From M3007 sp031373665 (lineage in GTDB: Bacteria; Bacteroidota; Bacteroidia; Chitinophagales; Saprospiraceae), in assembly GCA_031373665.1 (NCBI GenBank), contig JANMMZ010000029.1, forward strand, positions 1 through 64,000: a DNA stretch of 64,000 bases, given 5' to 3'. Of the stretch, positions 44,952 through 53,400 are shown in pieces. Below the pieces are notes generated by a model, which did not search any database, was not told the origin of the DNA, and worked only from the letters and a program-made list of their open reading frames with translations. The position numbers and the translations under genes are program-made. Positions within the stretch are counted from its first letter, which is position 1; every line of letters begins with the position of its first letter.

Positions 44952-45023
44952 CATTATTATCATTTCACTCATTGTTTGGTACGCATGGAGGTGACCTAAA
45001 CAAACGCATTAAAATCAGATAAA

Positions 45024-45608
45024 ATGTACGATGTACTTAAAGCCTATTGCAAAGCGGCAGTTCCGTTAACCGAAGTTGAATTGGCACTAATTGACACCTA
45101 TTTTGAGGTAAAGCACTTGAAAAAAAAGGAATTTTTACTCCAAGATGGCAAAGTTTGTAACTTTATTGGCTTCATTGCGGAAGGCAGTATTCGACATTTT
45201 CACGTCAAAGACGGGGTAGAAAAGACCTGCGATATTTCGTTTGAAAATTCTTGGACAACTGATTTTCAAAGTTTTACGCATAACACTTCAGGTATCATGA
45301 ATCTGCAAGCGATGGAACCTACAATGGTATTTATTATCCGTAAAGAGAATCTTTATAAATTATACAGCGTGTGTCGTCAATATGAAACTTTTGGCAGATT
45401 GATGGCGGAGCAAGTGGCTCAACGAGCCACTGAAATTGCCATGTCTTTGTCTTCCGAAAAACCCGAAGAACGCTTTGCAAACTTGATGCGGAAGCAACCT
45501 GATTTGTTTCAGCGAGTACCTCAAAAATATATTGCTAATTTTTTAGGCATAAGTCCAGAAAGTTTGAGCCGAATCAGAAATAGGATTTTTCAAAAACAAA
45601 AGTCTTAA
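45024..45608 (+). CDS. Crp/Fnr-family transcriptional regulator (2 of 3)
   Basis: The 194-residue protein has a cNMP-binding-like domain (KHLKKKEFLLQDGKVCNFIGFIAEGSIRHF) and a C-terminal helix-turn-helix (RVPQKYIANFLGISPESLSRIRNR). It is closely related to the regulators at 37540-38130 and 49627-50256. It is followed by a small outer-membrane barrel gene, 71 bp away, which may be its target. Confidence 0.88.
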   Translation: MYDVLKAYCKAAVPLTEVELALIDTYFEVKHLKKKEFLLQDGKVCNFIGFIAEGSIRHFHVKDGVEKTCDISFENSWTTDFQSFTHNTSGIMNLQAMEPTMVFIIRKENLYKLYSVCRQYETFGRLMAEQVAQRATEIAMSLSSEKPEERFANLMRKQPDLFQRVPQKYIANFLGISPESLSRIRNRIFQKQKS

Positions 45609-45679
45609 CAATAGTCATCGTTTTTAAAAAGCCTACACCCCCACCTTTGCCTCATTAAATAACTAAAAATAGTAAAAAG

Positions 45680-46315
45680 ATGAGACAAGTTATCTTGGTG
45701 GCGTTCGCCACAATTATGGTCGGTACAACGGCTTTTGCACAATCTGAAAACAGAAATATTTTCAGCCGATTCTACAACAACCAAATCAGGGCGCAATCTG
45801 AAACCAAAAAAATGCAAATTTTTGCCGAAATAAATCCCCAATTCTTTGCTTTTGGGGGCTATGGCGGTGGTTTAGGCGTTGAATTTTCAAGGGTTCAAAC
45901 GGGTTTTATTTACCTTGATACCAAACTTACGCCAACATTTAGGGATGCGATTTTCAAGGATGCTACCACCATCACCGTTCCCAAAAACACGGCTGCGGAG
46001 ATTTTTGCCAATGTGTTTTTGAGAAAAGACCGAAAAGGGTTTTATGCGGGGTCAATTTTGAGTTACGATTGGTATTCTGTGACGGACAATGAGAGTCAAC
46101 AAAAAGAAAAATTCACGAAACTATACCTAGTCACACGGGCAGGATTTCGGTGGTTTCCCTTTAAAGAATACCTATACATTGATGGCGGCTACGGTGTTTC
46201 CTTCAATTTATCGGGTACGGATAAAAGAACATTGGGCGCATCGACCTACAGTCCGCAACCCGTTATTGCATTGCCTTTTTTTGCCGTAGGTGGGCGGTTT
46301 TCATTGTCAAACTGA
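45680..46315 (+). CDS. Small outer-membrane beta-barrel protein
   Basis: The 211-residue protein has a signal peptide (ATIMVGTTAFAQ) followed by amphipathic strands (MQIFAEINPQFFAFGGYGGGLGVEF, GFYAGSILSYDWYSV, LYLVTRAGFRWFPF, FFAVGGRFSLSN) ending in a C-terminal aromatic strand. It fits a small outer-membrane barrel of eight or so strands. No specific family is recognised. A strong terminator follows. Confidence 0.7.
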   Translation: MRQVILVAFATIMVGTTAFAQSENRNIFSRFYNNQIRAQSETKKMQIFAEINPQFFAFGGYGGGLGVEFSRVQTGFIYLDTKLTPTFRDAIFKDATTITVPKNTAAEIFANVFLRKDRKGFYAGSILSYDWYSVTDNESQQKEKFTKLYLVTRAGFRWFPFKEYLYIDGGYGVSFNLSGTDKRTLGASTYSPQPVIALPFFAVGGRFSLSN

Positions 46316-46369
46316 CGCAAACAAATAAGTTGATCGCATCAACTTATAAAACGTTAGAGATAAAATAAA

Positions 46370-46404
46370 CGCTTGACTATCACACAGATAGTCAAGCGTT
46401 TTTT
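46370..46404 (+). terminator. Rho-independent terminator between convergent genes
   Basis: CGCTTGACTATC (46370-46381) and GATAGTCAAGCG (46387-46398) form a perfect 12-bp stem with an ACACA loop, followed by six T. A second small hairpin, TAAGTTGAT/ATCAACTTA, precedes it at 46326-46346. It serves the plus-strand barrel gene and may also stop the minus-strand receptor transcript. Confidence 0.85.
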
Positions 46405-46439
46405 GTGTTAAATAAGTGTATCTTACACCATCCGATCGC

Positions 46440-48677
46440 CTATTTTACCTTCAACCGAACACCCAAAAATAGTCGAGCCTTTTGTATCGGTGCATAGTTG
46501 TAAGAAGGGTCAAAAGTGTATCTATTGGGATTATTTACGTTGATTTGCTTATCAAACGGATCAAAAGCACGCATGATGACATCTTCCTTGGGGACAAAAT
46601 TGAAAATATTTTTTATCCCACCGTATATTTCTATGCCTCTATTCCAAGTCTTAGTGACCTGAAAATTACTGATGTTAAAAAATGGGGAACGGCTCGGTCG
46701 GTAATCGTTGGGTAATGTCGGCAAGAGCATAGAGCTATTGATGTATCCATTGAAGTCAAAATTCAGATGCGACTTCGGCAACATATAAGAAAGTGAATAA
46801 TTACCCGTAAAATTAGGGGTTTGGATTTGTGCCTGCTTAGTGCCATTTTCATGAATATACGATTGCAAATACGTGCCGCCAATAGTAGATTTAATGTGCC
46901 TTCCGATTGTCCAATCAGAATTTAAGGAAACACCATAATTATCGGCGAACCCTTGCAAGTTGTCGTATATTATTTTTTCAGAATCGGTTAGGTAGTCCGC
47001 AATGATCTTGTTGTTGTAATAGGTATAAAATAAACTGATATCAAAATTGACAAAACCATTTGGAATCGTTTGAAAACGGGTAAAATTGACATTGCCATTC
47101 CACGACCTTTCAGGCTGCAATGCATCAATGAATACCACGCTTCTACCACCTGTCAGCGCAGCGTGGTCTTCGCTATATACATTAACGACCCTGAAACCAT
47201 TGCCAGCATTGACTCGAAGGGCATTGAAATCATTGAATTTATATTTTGCACCCAATCGTGGTGAAATAATAGACCCATGAACGTTGCTATAATCGTATCG
47301 TGCGCCCATGATCAGTTTCCATTTGTCGTTTGGCGATATTTCATCTTGCAAAAATCCACCCGTCAGGGTTTTTTCCTGCGGCACATTTACTGTATTTTCG
47401 GCATTGGCAGTGACGGGGGTGTTATCGTCGTAAAAGGTGTATCTATGCCCAATACCAACCAATAAATCATGTTTTTTGCTTATTTTTTTATCCCAAATGA
47501 ACTGCCCAAACACGATGTTTTGGTCAGCAAGGTATTGTGTGGTGCCATAATAACTGTCTTGAATGTGGCGATTGGCAGAAAAATTAAACATCACTTTTTC
47601 ACTTTCAATCGGTAATTGATAATTGGCAATAAGTTCGTACCGGTTCGTAAAAATACTTTCGCCATATATACTATCCGTCCCCCTGAATTCAGGTGTATAT
47701 TGCATTTCACCGCCAAAACGGTCTTCGGTTACGTACCGAAAAGCAATATCGGCTTTTCGGTTATTTTTGCGATCAAAAGACCATTTATTGAAAATTGACA
47801 AGCGTTTTGCCAGCGTTACATCCGTGAAATTATCCTTATTAATGTCAAATCTTTCATTGAAATAAAAATAATTGGCGCTCAAAACACTGTGCGCTTTTTT
47901 GCCAACACTGAAACCCGTTGCAATATCGGTATTCATTTCTTGATAAGAAGTGGTACTCAAATCAAGCGACAATTTAGGAACAGATTTAGGGTTTTTCGTA
48001 ATCACATTGATGATGCCACCCATGGCTTCCGACCCATACAAAGCGGCCGCTGGGCCTTTGACAATTTCGATGCGTTCAACAATCGAATTGGGAATACCAC
48101 TCAGCCCATAAACCGTTGAAAGTCCACTCACAATCGGCATATTATCTATCAAAACCATCGTATAAGGCCCTTCCATTCCATTGATGTGAATATCGCCCGT
48201 ATTACAAACGCTGCATTGCAATTGCGGACGTACACCATTGACACTCGCCATGGCTTCAAACAATGAGGGCGTAGGGTTGCGCTCAAAATACTTAGGGCTA
48301 AATATCTCGACAGGTACTACGCTTTCTGATTTTCGCATCTCTTTCAGTGAACCCGTAACAACCACGATATTTAATGTATTCGTTTCTAATTCAATCGTCG
48401 CAGTTGACTTTTCGATTGAAAACTCAATTTCTTGACTGTGTTTTTCATAACCAACAAACGAAACCTCTACCATGTGTTTGCCTACCGTTACGCCTTTGAT
48501 GCGTGCCGTACCCATCTCATCCGTTGTTGACCCTATTTTGATCAAAGGAAAATAGACACTAGCAAAACCAATCGGCTGATTTTCAGACGACACTTTAATC
48601 GTTACCTCCATTGTTTGAGATAGCAAATGGCTGAAATTGGTTGCTAATATGAATATGATAAGGCGTAATTTTTGCAT
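46440..48677 (-). CDS. TonB-dependent receptor with carboxypeptidase-regulatory-like domain
   Basis: The 745-residue protein has a signal peptide (IFILATNFSHLLSQ), an N-terminal CarboxypepD_reg-like domain (FASVYFPLIKIGSTTDEMG, about 20-95), the plug (VPVEIFSPKYFERNPTPSLF, INGMEGPYTMVLIDNMPIV, ERIEIVKGPAAALYGSEAMG) and a barrel ending in KARLFLGVRLKVK. The plug carries an unusual Cys pair, LQCSVCNTGDIHI. This is seen in a subset of Bacteroidota receptors; the substrate is unknown. A DtxR/IdeR-like box overlaps the promoter, pointing to a metal. Confidence 0.9.
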   Translation of the reverse strand: MQKLRLIIFILATNFSHLLSQTMEVTIKVSSENQPIGFASVYFPLIKIGSTTDEMGTARIKGVTVGKHMVEVSFVGYEKHSQEIEFSIEKSTATIELETNTLNIVVVTGSLKEMRKSESVVPVEIFSPKYFERNPTPSLFEAMASVNGVRPQLQCSVCNTGDIHINGMEGPYTMVLIDNMPIVSGLSTVYGLSGIPNSIVERIEIVKGPAAALYGSEAMGGIINVITKNPKSVPKLSLDLSTTSYQEMNTDIATGFSVGKKAHSVLSANYFYFNERFDINKDNFTDVTLAKRLSIFNKWSFDRKNNRKADIAFRYVTEDRFGGEMQYTPEFRGTDSIYGESIFTNRYELIANYQLPIESEKVMFNFSANRHIQDSYYGTTQYLADQNIVFGQFIWDKKISKKHDLLVGIGHRYTFYDDNTPVTANAENTVNVPQEKTLTGGFLQDEISPNDKWKLIMGARYDYSNVHGSIISPRLGAKYKFNDFNALRVNAGNGFRVVNVYSEDHAALTGGRSVVFIDALQPERSWNGNVNFTRFQTIPNGFVNFDISLFYTYYNNKIIADYLTDSEKIIYDNLQGFADNYGVSLNSDWTIGRHIKSTIGGTYLQSYIHENGTKQAQIQTPNFTGNYSLSYMLPKSHLNFDFNGYINSSMLLPTLPNDYRPSRSPFFNISNFQVTKTWNRGIEIYGGIKNIFNFVPKEDVIMRAFDPFDKQINVNNPNRYTFDPSYNYAPIQKARLFLGVRLKVK

Positions 48678-48717
48678 CTTTTAATAATTTTTGAAATTGT
48701 AAAACACAATTTAAGTG

Positions 48718-48725
48718 CAAAGATA
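48718..48725 (-). promoter_or_regulatory. Bacteroidota -7 element for the TonB receptor gene
   Basis: CAAAGATA on the plus strand is TATCTTTG on the minus strand, an exact TAnnTTTG match 41 bases upstream of the receptor ATG. Confidence 0.6.
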
Positions 48726-48732
48726 GTTTATT

Positions 48733-48748
48733 TTTAGGCTAGTCTAAA
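48733..48748. promoter_or_regulatory. DtxR/IdeR-like operator overlapping the receptor promoter
   Basis: TTTAGGCTAGTCTAAA is palindromic at 14 of 16 positions and close to the DtxR/MntR-family consensus (TTAGGCTAGCCTAA). It lies directly upstream of the -7 element, where the -33 contact would be, so a bound repressor would block transcription when metal is plentiful. Confidence 0.6.
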
Positions 48749-48964
48749 TTTATTTTTAAATTATTTAAATTATTTTATTTAATATGACTAAATGTTGAGG
48801 TGTAGCCGCTCAAAAAAACTATGCCGCCCTCGTATGTCAATGTCGTCAAGTTAAGGTTGTTTGTCACGTTGAATAATACCTTCAATTCCGCATTTTTTTA
48901 CTTGCTAAGTTTCGCGGATTATGTTATCTTTCCCTTCCCGCGATCTGTCATGTCGCAACGTAGT

Positions 48965-49047
48965 GGAGACATCTACACAAGATACCCAACTGATAAAGCA
49001 ACATAAATACTTGATTATCAGTTAGTTTGACTTGTGTAGTTGTCTCC
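48965..49047. repeat. Long imperfect inverted repeat in the gap 48678-49626
   Basis: GGAGACATCTACACAAG (48965-48981) matches the reverse complement of 49031-49047 at 16 of 17 positions. AACTGATAA (48988-48996) matches the reverse complement of 49015-49023 perfectly. The centre is about 18 bases. There is no T-run. It resembles the hairpin of a small mobile or REP-like element. Confidence 0.65.
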
Positions 49048-49113
49048 GTTTCTCTACGATAGACCGAGGGAGAGCGTGGTTTCAATACCGTCTGTCCTAT
49101 CCTGTGTAATATA

Positions 49114-49572
49114 GTGAAAAGGCGCAAATTTTCTTCCCCTAAAGGTAAGCAGTTACGAGATGTAATCCATAGTGCAGGTGCACACCTTGTTTATTTGACT
49201 GGAACAAGCAATTTGTTCTTGCCAATAAGAAGTATCCCGCTTAATATCATAAAAGGTGTTGCAAGTATTGACACGGAAGGTTATGACGTGGCTTTTCAAT
49301 GCAACGACAACAATACTACTTATTTGAATGCTTTTGGCAATACGAACACGAATTGGGTGCAAGCCTCTCCGATAAGTCAACTGGTATTAGGAACACCTTA
49401 TCCTAAGTTTTTTGTGGCTAAACGGGGAACTGTACAAAGAATAGCCATTTCAGACGCTTTCATTTCTTACCAAACATCAATGAACGTCTTTTCAAAGAGG
49501 CCGACCTTTGTGCTGTTAATAATATACCAGTCGAATAATCAGATCACTTTATCGAAAAACAATTGCGTATAG
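49114..49572 (+). CDS. Doubtful open frame, possibly a gene fragment
   Basis: A GTG-initiated frame of 152 codons with no signal peptide and no recognised domain. The middle (IKGVASIDTEGYDVAFQCND, YLNAFGNTNTNWVQASPI) has the Asn/Thr-rich look of exported Bacteroidota proteins, but the ends do not. It lies between the inverted repeat and a Crp/Fnr gene. It may be a remnant of a larger gene or chance coding. Confidence 0.25.
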   Translation: MKRRKFSSPKGKQLRDVIHSAGAHLVYLTGTSNLFLPIRSIPLNIIKGVASIDTEGYDVAFQCNDNNTTYLNAFGNTNTNWVQASPISQLVLGTPYPKFFVAKRGTVQRIAISDAFISYQTSMNVFSKRPTFVLLIIYQSNNQITLSKNNCV

Positions 49573-49584
49573 TCATAATTTTAA

Positions 49585-49592
49585 TACTTTTG
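49585..49592 (+). promoter_or_regulatory. Bacteroidota -7 element for the third Crp/Fnr gene
   Basis: TACTTTTG is an exact TAnnTTTG match 35 bases before the ATG at 49627, which supports that start over the TTG at 49600. Confidence 0.55.
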
Positions 49593-49626
49593 TTGTTATT
49601 TGAAAAATTTAAACAAAAGTGTAGAT

Positions 49627-50256
49627 ATGATTGCGGAAAAGAGCACTGTCTTATTGAAATCTACTGATATGGAAGCAGCGAAACTGGATATTAGCCGCTA
49701 TTTGCGCCTTTCCGGTATGCTCAACGAGACTGAAATTCAGACAATTGGTCAAATGATGCAAATAAAAACCTTTAAAAAAGGCACTTTTTTGCTGAGAGAA
49801 GGACAAGTTGCTTCGTACTCTTATTTTAACTTGAAAGGCTGCGTCAGAGAGTATTTCTTGAAAGATGGGGAAGAAAAGACGATTAGTTTTTATACAGAAG
49901 GCGATGCTGTTGGTTCAACCAGTAGTTATGTATTACGGATTCCTTCTAAGCATTACTTAGAGTGTATCGAAGATACGACCCTCACCGTCATGACTTACGA
50001 AAACGATAGGAAAGTGAATACACTTTTTCCGAGATTAGCAACCATGTGTTCTTCAAAAACAGAAGAGCAGTTGGGCGCTTATAGAGACATTGCAGCCGAT
50101 TACATGGTTTCTACGCCCGAAGAACGGTATTTAAAATTAGTAAAAATTCGGCCTGATTTATTGGATCGAGTGCCACAATATCAATTGGCGAGTTATATTG
50201 GCGTTACGCCCGAATCGTTGAGCCGGATTCGCAATCGGCTGCGCTCGACTGGCTAA
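49627..50256 (+). CDS. Crp/Fnr-family transcriptional regulator (3 of 3)
   Basis: The ATG at 49627 gives 209 residues. The cNMP-binding-like domain (IKTFKKGTFLLREGQVASYSYF, EEKTISFYTEGDAVGS) and the C-terminal helix-turn-helix (RVPQYQLASYIGVTPESLSRIRNR) are clear. It is most like the regulators at 37540 and 45024. A quinone-oxidoreductase-like gene follows 61 bp downstream and is a likely target. Confidence 0.88.
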   Translation: MIAEKSTVLLKSTDMEAAKLDISRYLRLSGMLNETEIQTIGQMMQIKTFKKGTFLLREGQVASYSYFNLKGCVREYFLKDGEEKTISFYTEGDAVGSTSSYVLRIPSKHYLECIEDTTLTVMTYENDRKVNTLFPRLATMCSSKTEEQLGAYRDIAADYMVSTPEERYLKLVKIRPDLLDRVPQYQLASYIGVTPESLSRIRNRLRSTG

Positions 50257-50317
50257 TAGACTTGATGAAATGGGGTACTGTTTGTAGCAAGTCTAATCAC
50301 TATTAAATTAAAAAAAA

Positions 50318-51286
50318 ATGACGTCTGCTGTCTATACCAAATACGGTACACCCGAAGTAGTAACCATCCAAGAGGTGGATAAACCCACACCCAAGGACAA
50401 CGAGGTGCTGGTAAAAGTACATGCAACATCTGTCAATCGGACAGATTGCGGTTTTAGAAGCGGCAAGCCCTACATCGTTAGGCTTTTCAGCGGACTGTTA
50501 AAACCTACCCAAACGATATTGGGGAGTGATTTTGCGGGTGAAGTCGAAGCCATGGGTGCGGCAGTCCAATCATTCAAAAAAGGTGATTCTGTTTTCGGGT
50601 TTCATCCCGATATTTTTGGCGCACACGCCCAGTATTTGTGCCTGCCCGAATCTGCTTCATTCACCAGAAAGCCCGCAAATTTGACTTTTGAAGAAGCGGC
50701 TGCCATCTGTGAAGGGGCGCACTATGCTATGAATTATCTGAAAGAAATAGATTTTACACGGCAAAAGAAAATACTCATCAACGGCGCAACGGGGGCCATC
50801 GGCAGTGCTGCTGTCCAATTGGCCAAACATTTTGGGGCAGAAGTAACAGCCGTTTGCAACACCAAAAACGTGGCTTTAATAAAATCATTGGGAGCCGATA
50901 CCATCATTGATTATCAAAAAGAAGATTTTACGCAGTGCGGCAAAATGTTTGATGTCGTACTGGATGCGGTAGGGAAATCTACATTTTTTAAGTGTAAAAA
51001 AATACTCAACCCGGGTGGTATCTATTTCTCAACGGAATTTGGCCCTTATTATCAGAACATTGTTTTGCCGTTGTGGACATCTTTGGTTGGAGATAAAAAA
51101 ATGATGTTTCCAATACCCAGACACAGCAAAAAGGAAGTCACGTTTTTTAAAGAACTGATTGAAAGCGGTCAATATAAACCTGTCATTGACAGGCGTTATC
51201 CATTGGAACAAATACAAGAAGCGTATCGCTTTGTTGAAACGGGCGAAAAAACAGGGAGTGTTATCATTACGGTGGCGCATTCGTAA
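50318..51286 (+). CDS. Medium-chain NAD(P)H quinone oxidoreductase-like dehydrogenase
   Basis: The 322-residue protein is a zinc-independent medium-chain dehydrogenase. It has an N-terminal GroES-like domain (VKVHATSVNRTDCGFRSGKP, LGSDFAGEVEAMG), nucleotide-binding ILINGATGAIGSAAVQLAKHFGAEVTAV and the C-terminal VIDRRYPLEQIQEAYRFVETGEKTGSVIITV. The zinc-binding Cys residues of alcohol dehydrogenases are missing, as in quinone reductases. It is probably regulated by the adjacent Crp/Fnr protein. Confidence 0.9.
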   Translation: MTSAVYTKYGTPEVVTIQEVDKPTPKDNEVLVKVHATSVNRTDCGFRSGKPYIVRLFSGLLKPTQTILGSDFAGEVEAMGAAVQSFKKGDSVFGFHPDIFGAHAQYLCLPESASFTRKPANLTFEEAAAICEGAHYAMNYLKEIDFTRQKKILINGATGAIGSAAVQLAKHFGAEVTAVCNTKNVALIKSLGADTIIDYQKEDFTQCGKMFDVVLDAVGKSTFFKCKKILNPGGIYFSTEFGPYYQNIVLPLWTSLVGDKKMMFPIPRHSKKEVTFFKELIESGQYKPVIDRRYPLEQIQEAYRFVETGEKTGSVIITVAHS

Positions 51287-51438
51287 GCAAATGGCGTAAA
51301 ACCTCTAGGTAAAAGCCTTGTATTCATAAACTTTATTATACCCCGTATAAATACCTGTTTTTTTAAACACGTATTTATACGCTTACTCAGGTCTAATTCG
51401 CTCCCGACCTTTGTGGAAATATTTCAATATACATTTAT

Positions 51439-51828
51439 ATGATATCATTGTATTCCACATGGTGGGTTAAGCCAGGAAAAGAACAAATTTTGCAGCCAGC
51501 ACTGGAAAACCTTGCAAGGGATGTAGAAAGACATGAGAAAGGTACTTTGATGTATCTCGTACATGCGCCTCGATATGATTTTCCACCAATAGAAAAAGGC
51601 AAAAAAGCCATCATATCTGAGCCTATGGCTCGCCCTGGAACACTTATTTTTGTAGAAAAGTATGAAAGTTGGGAGGCCTTTAAAACTCATTTATATGGCC
51701 CTTATTTCAAAGCATTTGTAAAGGAAAACAAATCCCTGTTTGTCCTTGGTCACGATAATGAACCCTTTGTACAGGTGGTGTTTTTGGATGAAGAAACTGG
51801 ATTTATTCGGAGACAAATTCAGGAATAG
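51439..51828 (+). CDS. ABM-domain (antibiotic biosynthesis monooxygenase-like) protein
   Basis: The 129-residue protein has the ferredoxin-like dimeric alpha/beta barrel of the ABM family: LYSTWWVKPGKEQILQPALENLARDVERHEKGTLMYLVH, then TLIFVEKYESWEAFKTHLYGPYFKAFV. Members are cofactor-free monooxygenases on quinones or heme-like rings, or stress proteins of unknown substrate. It stands alone, 152 bp after the dehydrogenase. Confidence 0.75.
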   Translation: MISLYSTWWVKPGKEQILQPALENLARDVERHEKGTLMYLVHAPRYDFPPIEKGKKAIISEPMARPGTLIFVEKYESWEAFKTHLYGPYFKAFVKENKSLFVLGHDNEPFVQVVFLDEETGFIRRQIQE

Positions 51829-52040
51829 TATCAAGATGCTCAATCCCACATAGCCCTCCAAATTTATACCCCATATTTACCCGGTTCCCTTCAAATCCCT
51901 TTCTATTCAACCAGATTGGGCAATGCCAATATATTGGGTACAGTAGCAATACGGATGGGGTGCAAATGGAACATAAGAATCAACTATTTCAGCACCTGAT
52001 TTCACATCAGGAATTACAGTCATGTTTTAATTATTTCAAA

Positions 52041-53297
52041 ATGAAAAATATTTTATGCTTGGTACTACTCGTTACCACTTTTGCTTTTTTTTATTCTTGT
52101 GGCCCCAGTAGTCACGATACTTCCGATCAGGTAAAAGCCGCCAATAAAAAGGTATTGGTACTTTCCATTGATGGCGGAGGTATCAAAGGAATACTACCCG
52201 CTTATATTTTGACCCAAATTGAACAGGCTATGGATGGCAAGCAGGCCTACCAACTGTTTGATGTCATTGGCGGCACCTCTACAGGTGGCATCATTTCTCT
52301 GGGATTAACGACCCCATACGGTACGAATGGCGTCCCAAGAACGGCTACTCAGGTGCTCGACTTTTACATGAAGGACTGCGGAGAAATATTTTATACAAAT
52401 AGGCAAAAGTATAGTTATTGGCCTCATCCTACATATGGGCCATCCTACTATGCAGATTCTTCAGGCCACGGTGTGGAAGCATTTTTGAGAGATATATTTG
52501 GCAACCTGAGTTTGGCAGAGGCTGAACAAATGCTACCAAATAAAAAGGTTAAACAAGTATTTACAACATCATACCTCGTAAATAGCACGGGTGGAAATAT
52601 CAGTGATCCCAAAATGGGAACTGATTTTGGCCCTTATTTATTCAACTGGTATGATGCTAAAACAAAAGGCCGTCCACAAAATTATTTTCTATGGGAAGCT
52701 GCCCGCGCTACCAGTGCTGCGCCTGGGTATTTTCCTCTTGCTAATGTAGGTGGAGGCGCAAATGGCAGGTCACCTGCTGCTGAAAAATGGGCTATTGATG
52801 GTGGTGTTATGTCAAATGATCCGGCCATGTGGGCTGTTACTGAATGCTTGAGGACAGGCATAGCAAAGAATATAAATGATATAGTTGTCATTTCGTTGGG
52901 TTGTGGCCTTGACAAATTCAATGGTGGTATTAATGTTGACCAGGTAGGAGCAAACGATCAAAAAGGGCAACAATATGGTTTTTGGGGTACTGTCACTTGG
53001 GGTTCGCCTGAAATAACTACGAACCTAGCTGGTCAACCACAACTAGTTCCAGCAGCGCTGTCAACGGCGCTATATGCCAACCAATTTGTTCCAGACAATC
53101 AACTACAAAGATTGGCCGCCGCTAATACCGGATTTCAATACATCAGGGTTCAGTTAGAATTACCGTCCACTTTGCTTGCCATGGATAATTGCCAAAATAC
53201 CAGTGCTTTACAATCTTTTGCAAGCAAATATTTTACCGCCCCAGAAGGGCAGGGAAAGTTGCGCGACATTGTAACGGCTATTAAAACCAACTTGTAG
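52041..53297 (+). CDS. Patatin-like phospholipase lipoprotein
   Basis: From the ATG at 52041 the 418-residue protein has a lipoprotein signal (AFFYSCGPSS, Cys20); the in-frame ATG upstream at 51960 would hide it. The patatin catalytic elements are complete: oxyanion loop DGGGIKGILPA, nucleophile Ser in IGGTSTGGIISLG and Asp in IDGGVMSND. The order and the CGEIFY block match plant patatin and VipD-like lipid acyl hydrolases. It frees fatty acids from lipids at the cell surface and neighbours a lipoxygenase-like gene. Confidence 0.9.
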   Translation: MKNILCLVLLVTTFAFFYSCGPSSHDTSDQVKAANKKVLVLSIDGGGIKGILPAYILTQIEQAMDGKQAYQLFDVIGGTSTGGIISLGLTTPYGTNGVPRTATQVLDFYMKDCGEIFYTNRQKYSYWPHPTYGPSYYADSSGHGVEAFLRDIFGNLSLAEAEQMLPNKKVKQVFTTSYLVNSTGGNISDPKMGTDFGPYLFNWYDAKTKGRPQNYFLWEAARATSAAPGYFPLANVGGGANGRSPAAEKWAIDGGVMSNDPAMWAVTECLRTGIAKNINDIVVISLGCGLDKFNGGINVDQVGANDQKGQQYGFWGTVTWGSPEITTNLAGQPQLVPAALSTALYANQFVPDNQLQRLAAANTGFQYIRVQLELPSTLLAMDNCQNTSALQSFASKYFTAPEGQGKLRDIVTAIKTNL

Positions 53298-53308
53298 ATT
53301 AAGGTGTG

Positions 53309-53352
53309 AACCCAGAGATACGTGCTTTCTTTTAAGCAGGTATCTCTGGGTT
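53309..53352 (+). terminator. Hairpin terminator after the patatin gene
   Basis: AACCCAGAGATAC (53309-53321) and GTATCTCTGGGTT (53340-53352) form a perfect 13-bp stem. It is followed by CTAGCATTTTC rather than a clean T-run. Confidence 0.6.
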
Positions 53353-53400
53353 CTAGCATTTTCTACAACAAATTTCATTCAAAACGTAACCAACTCAATA

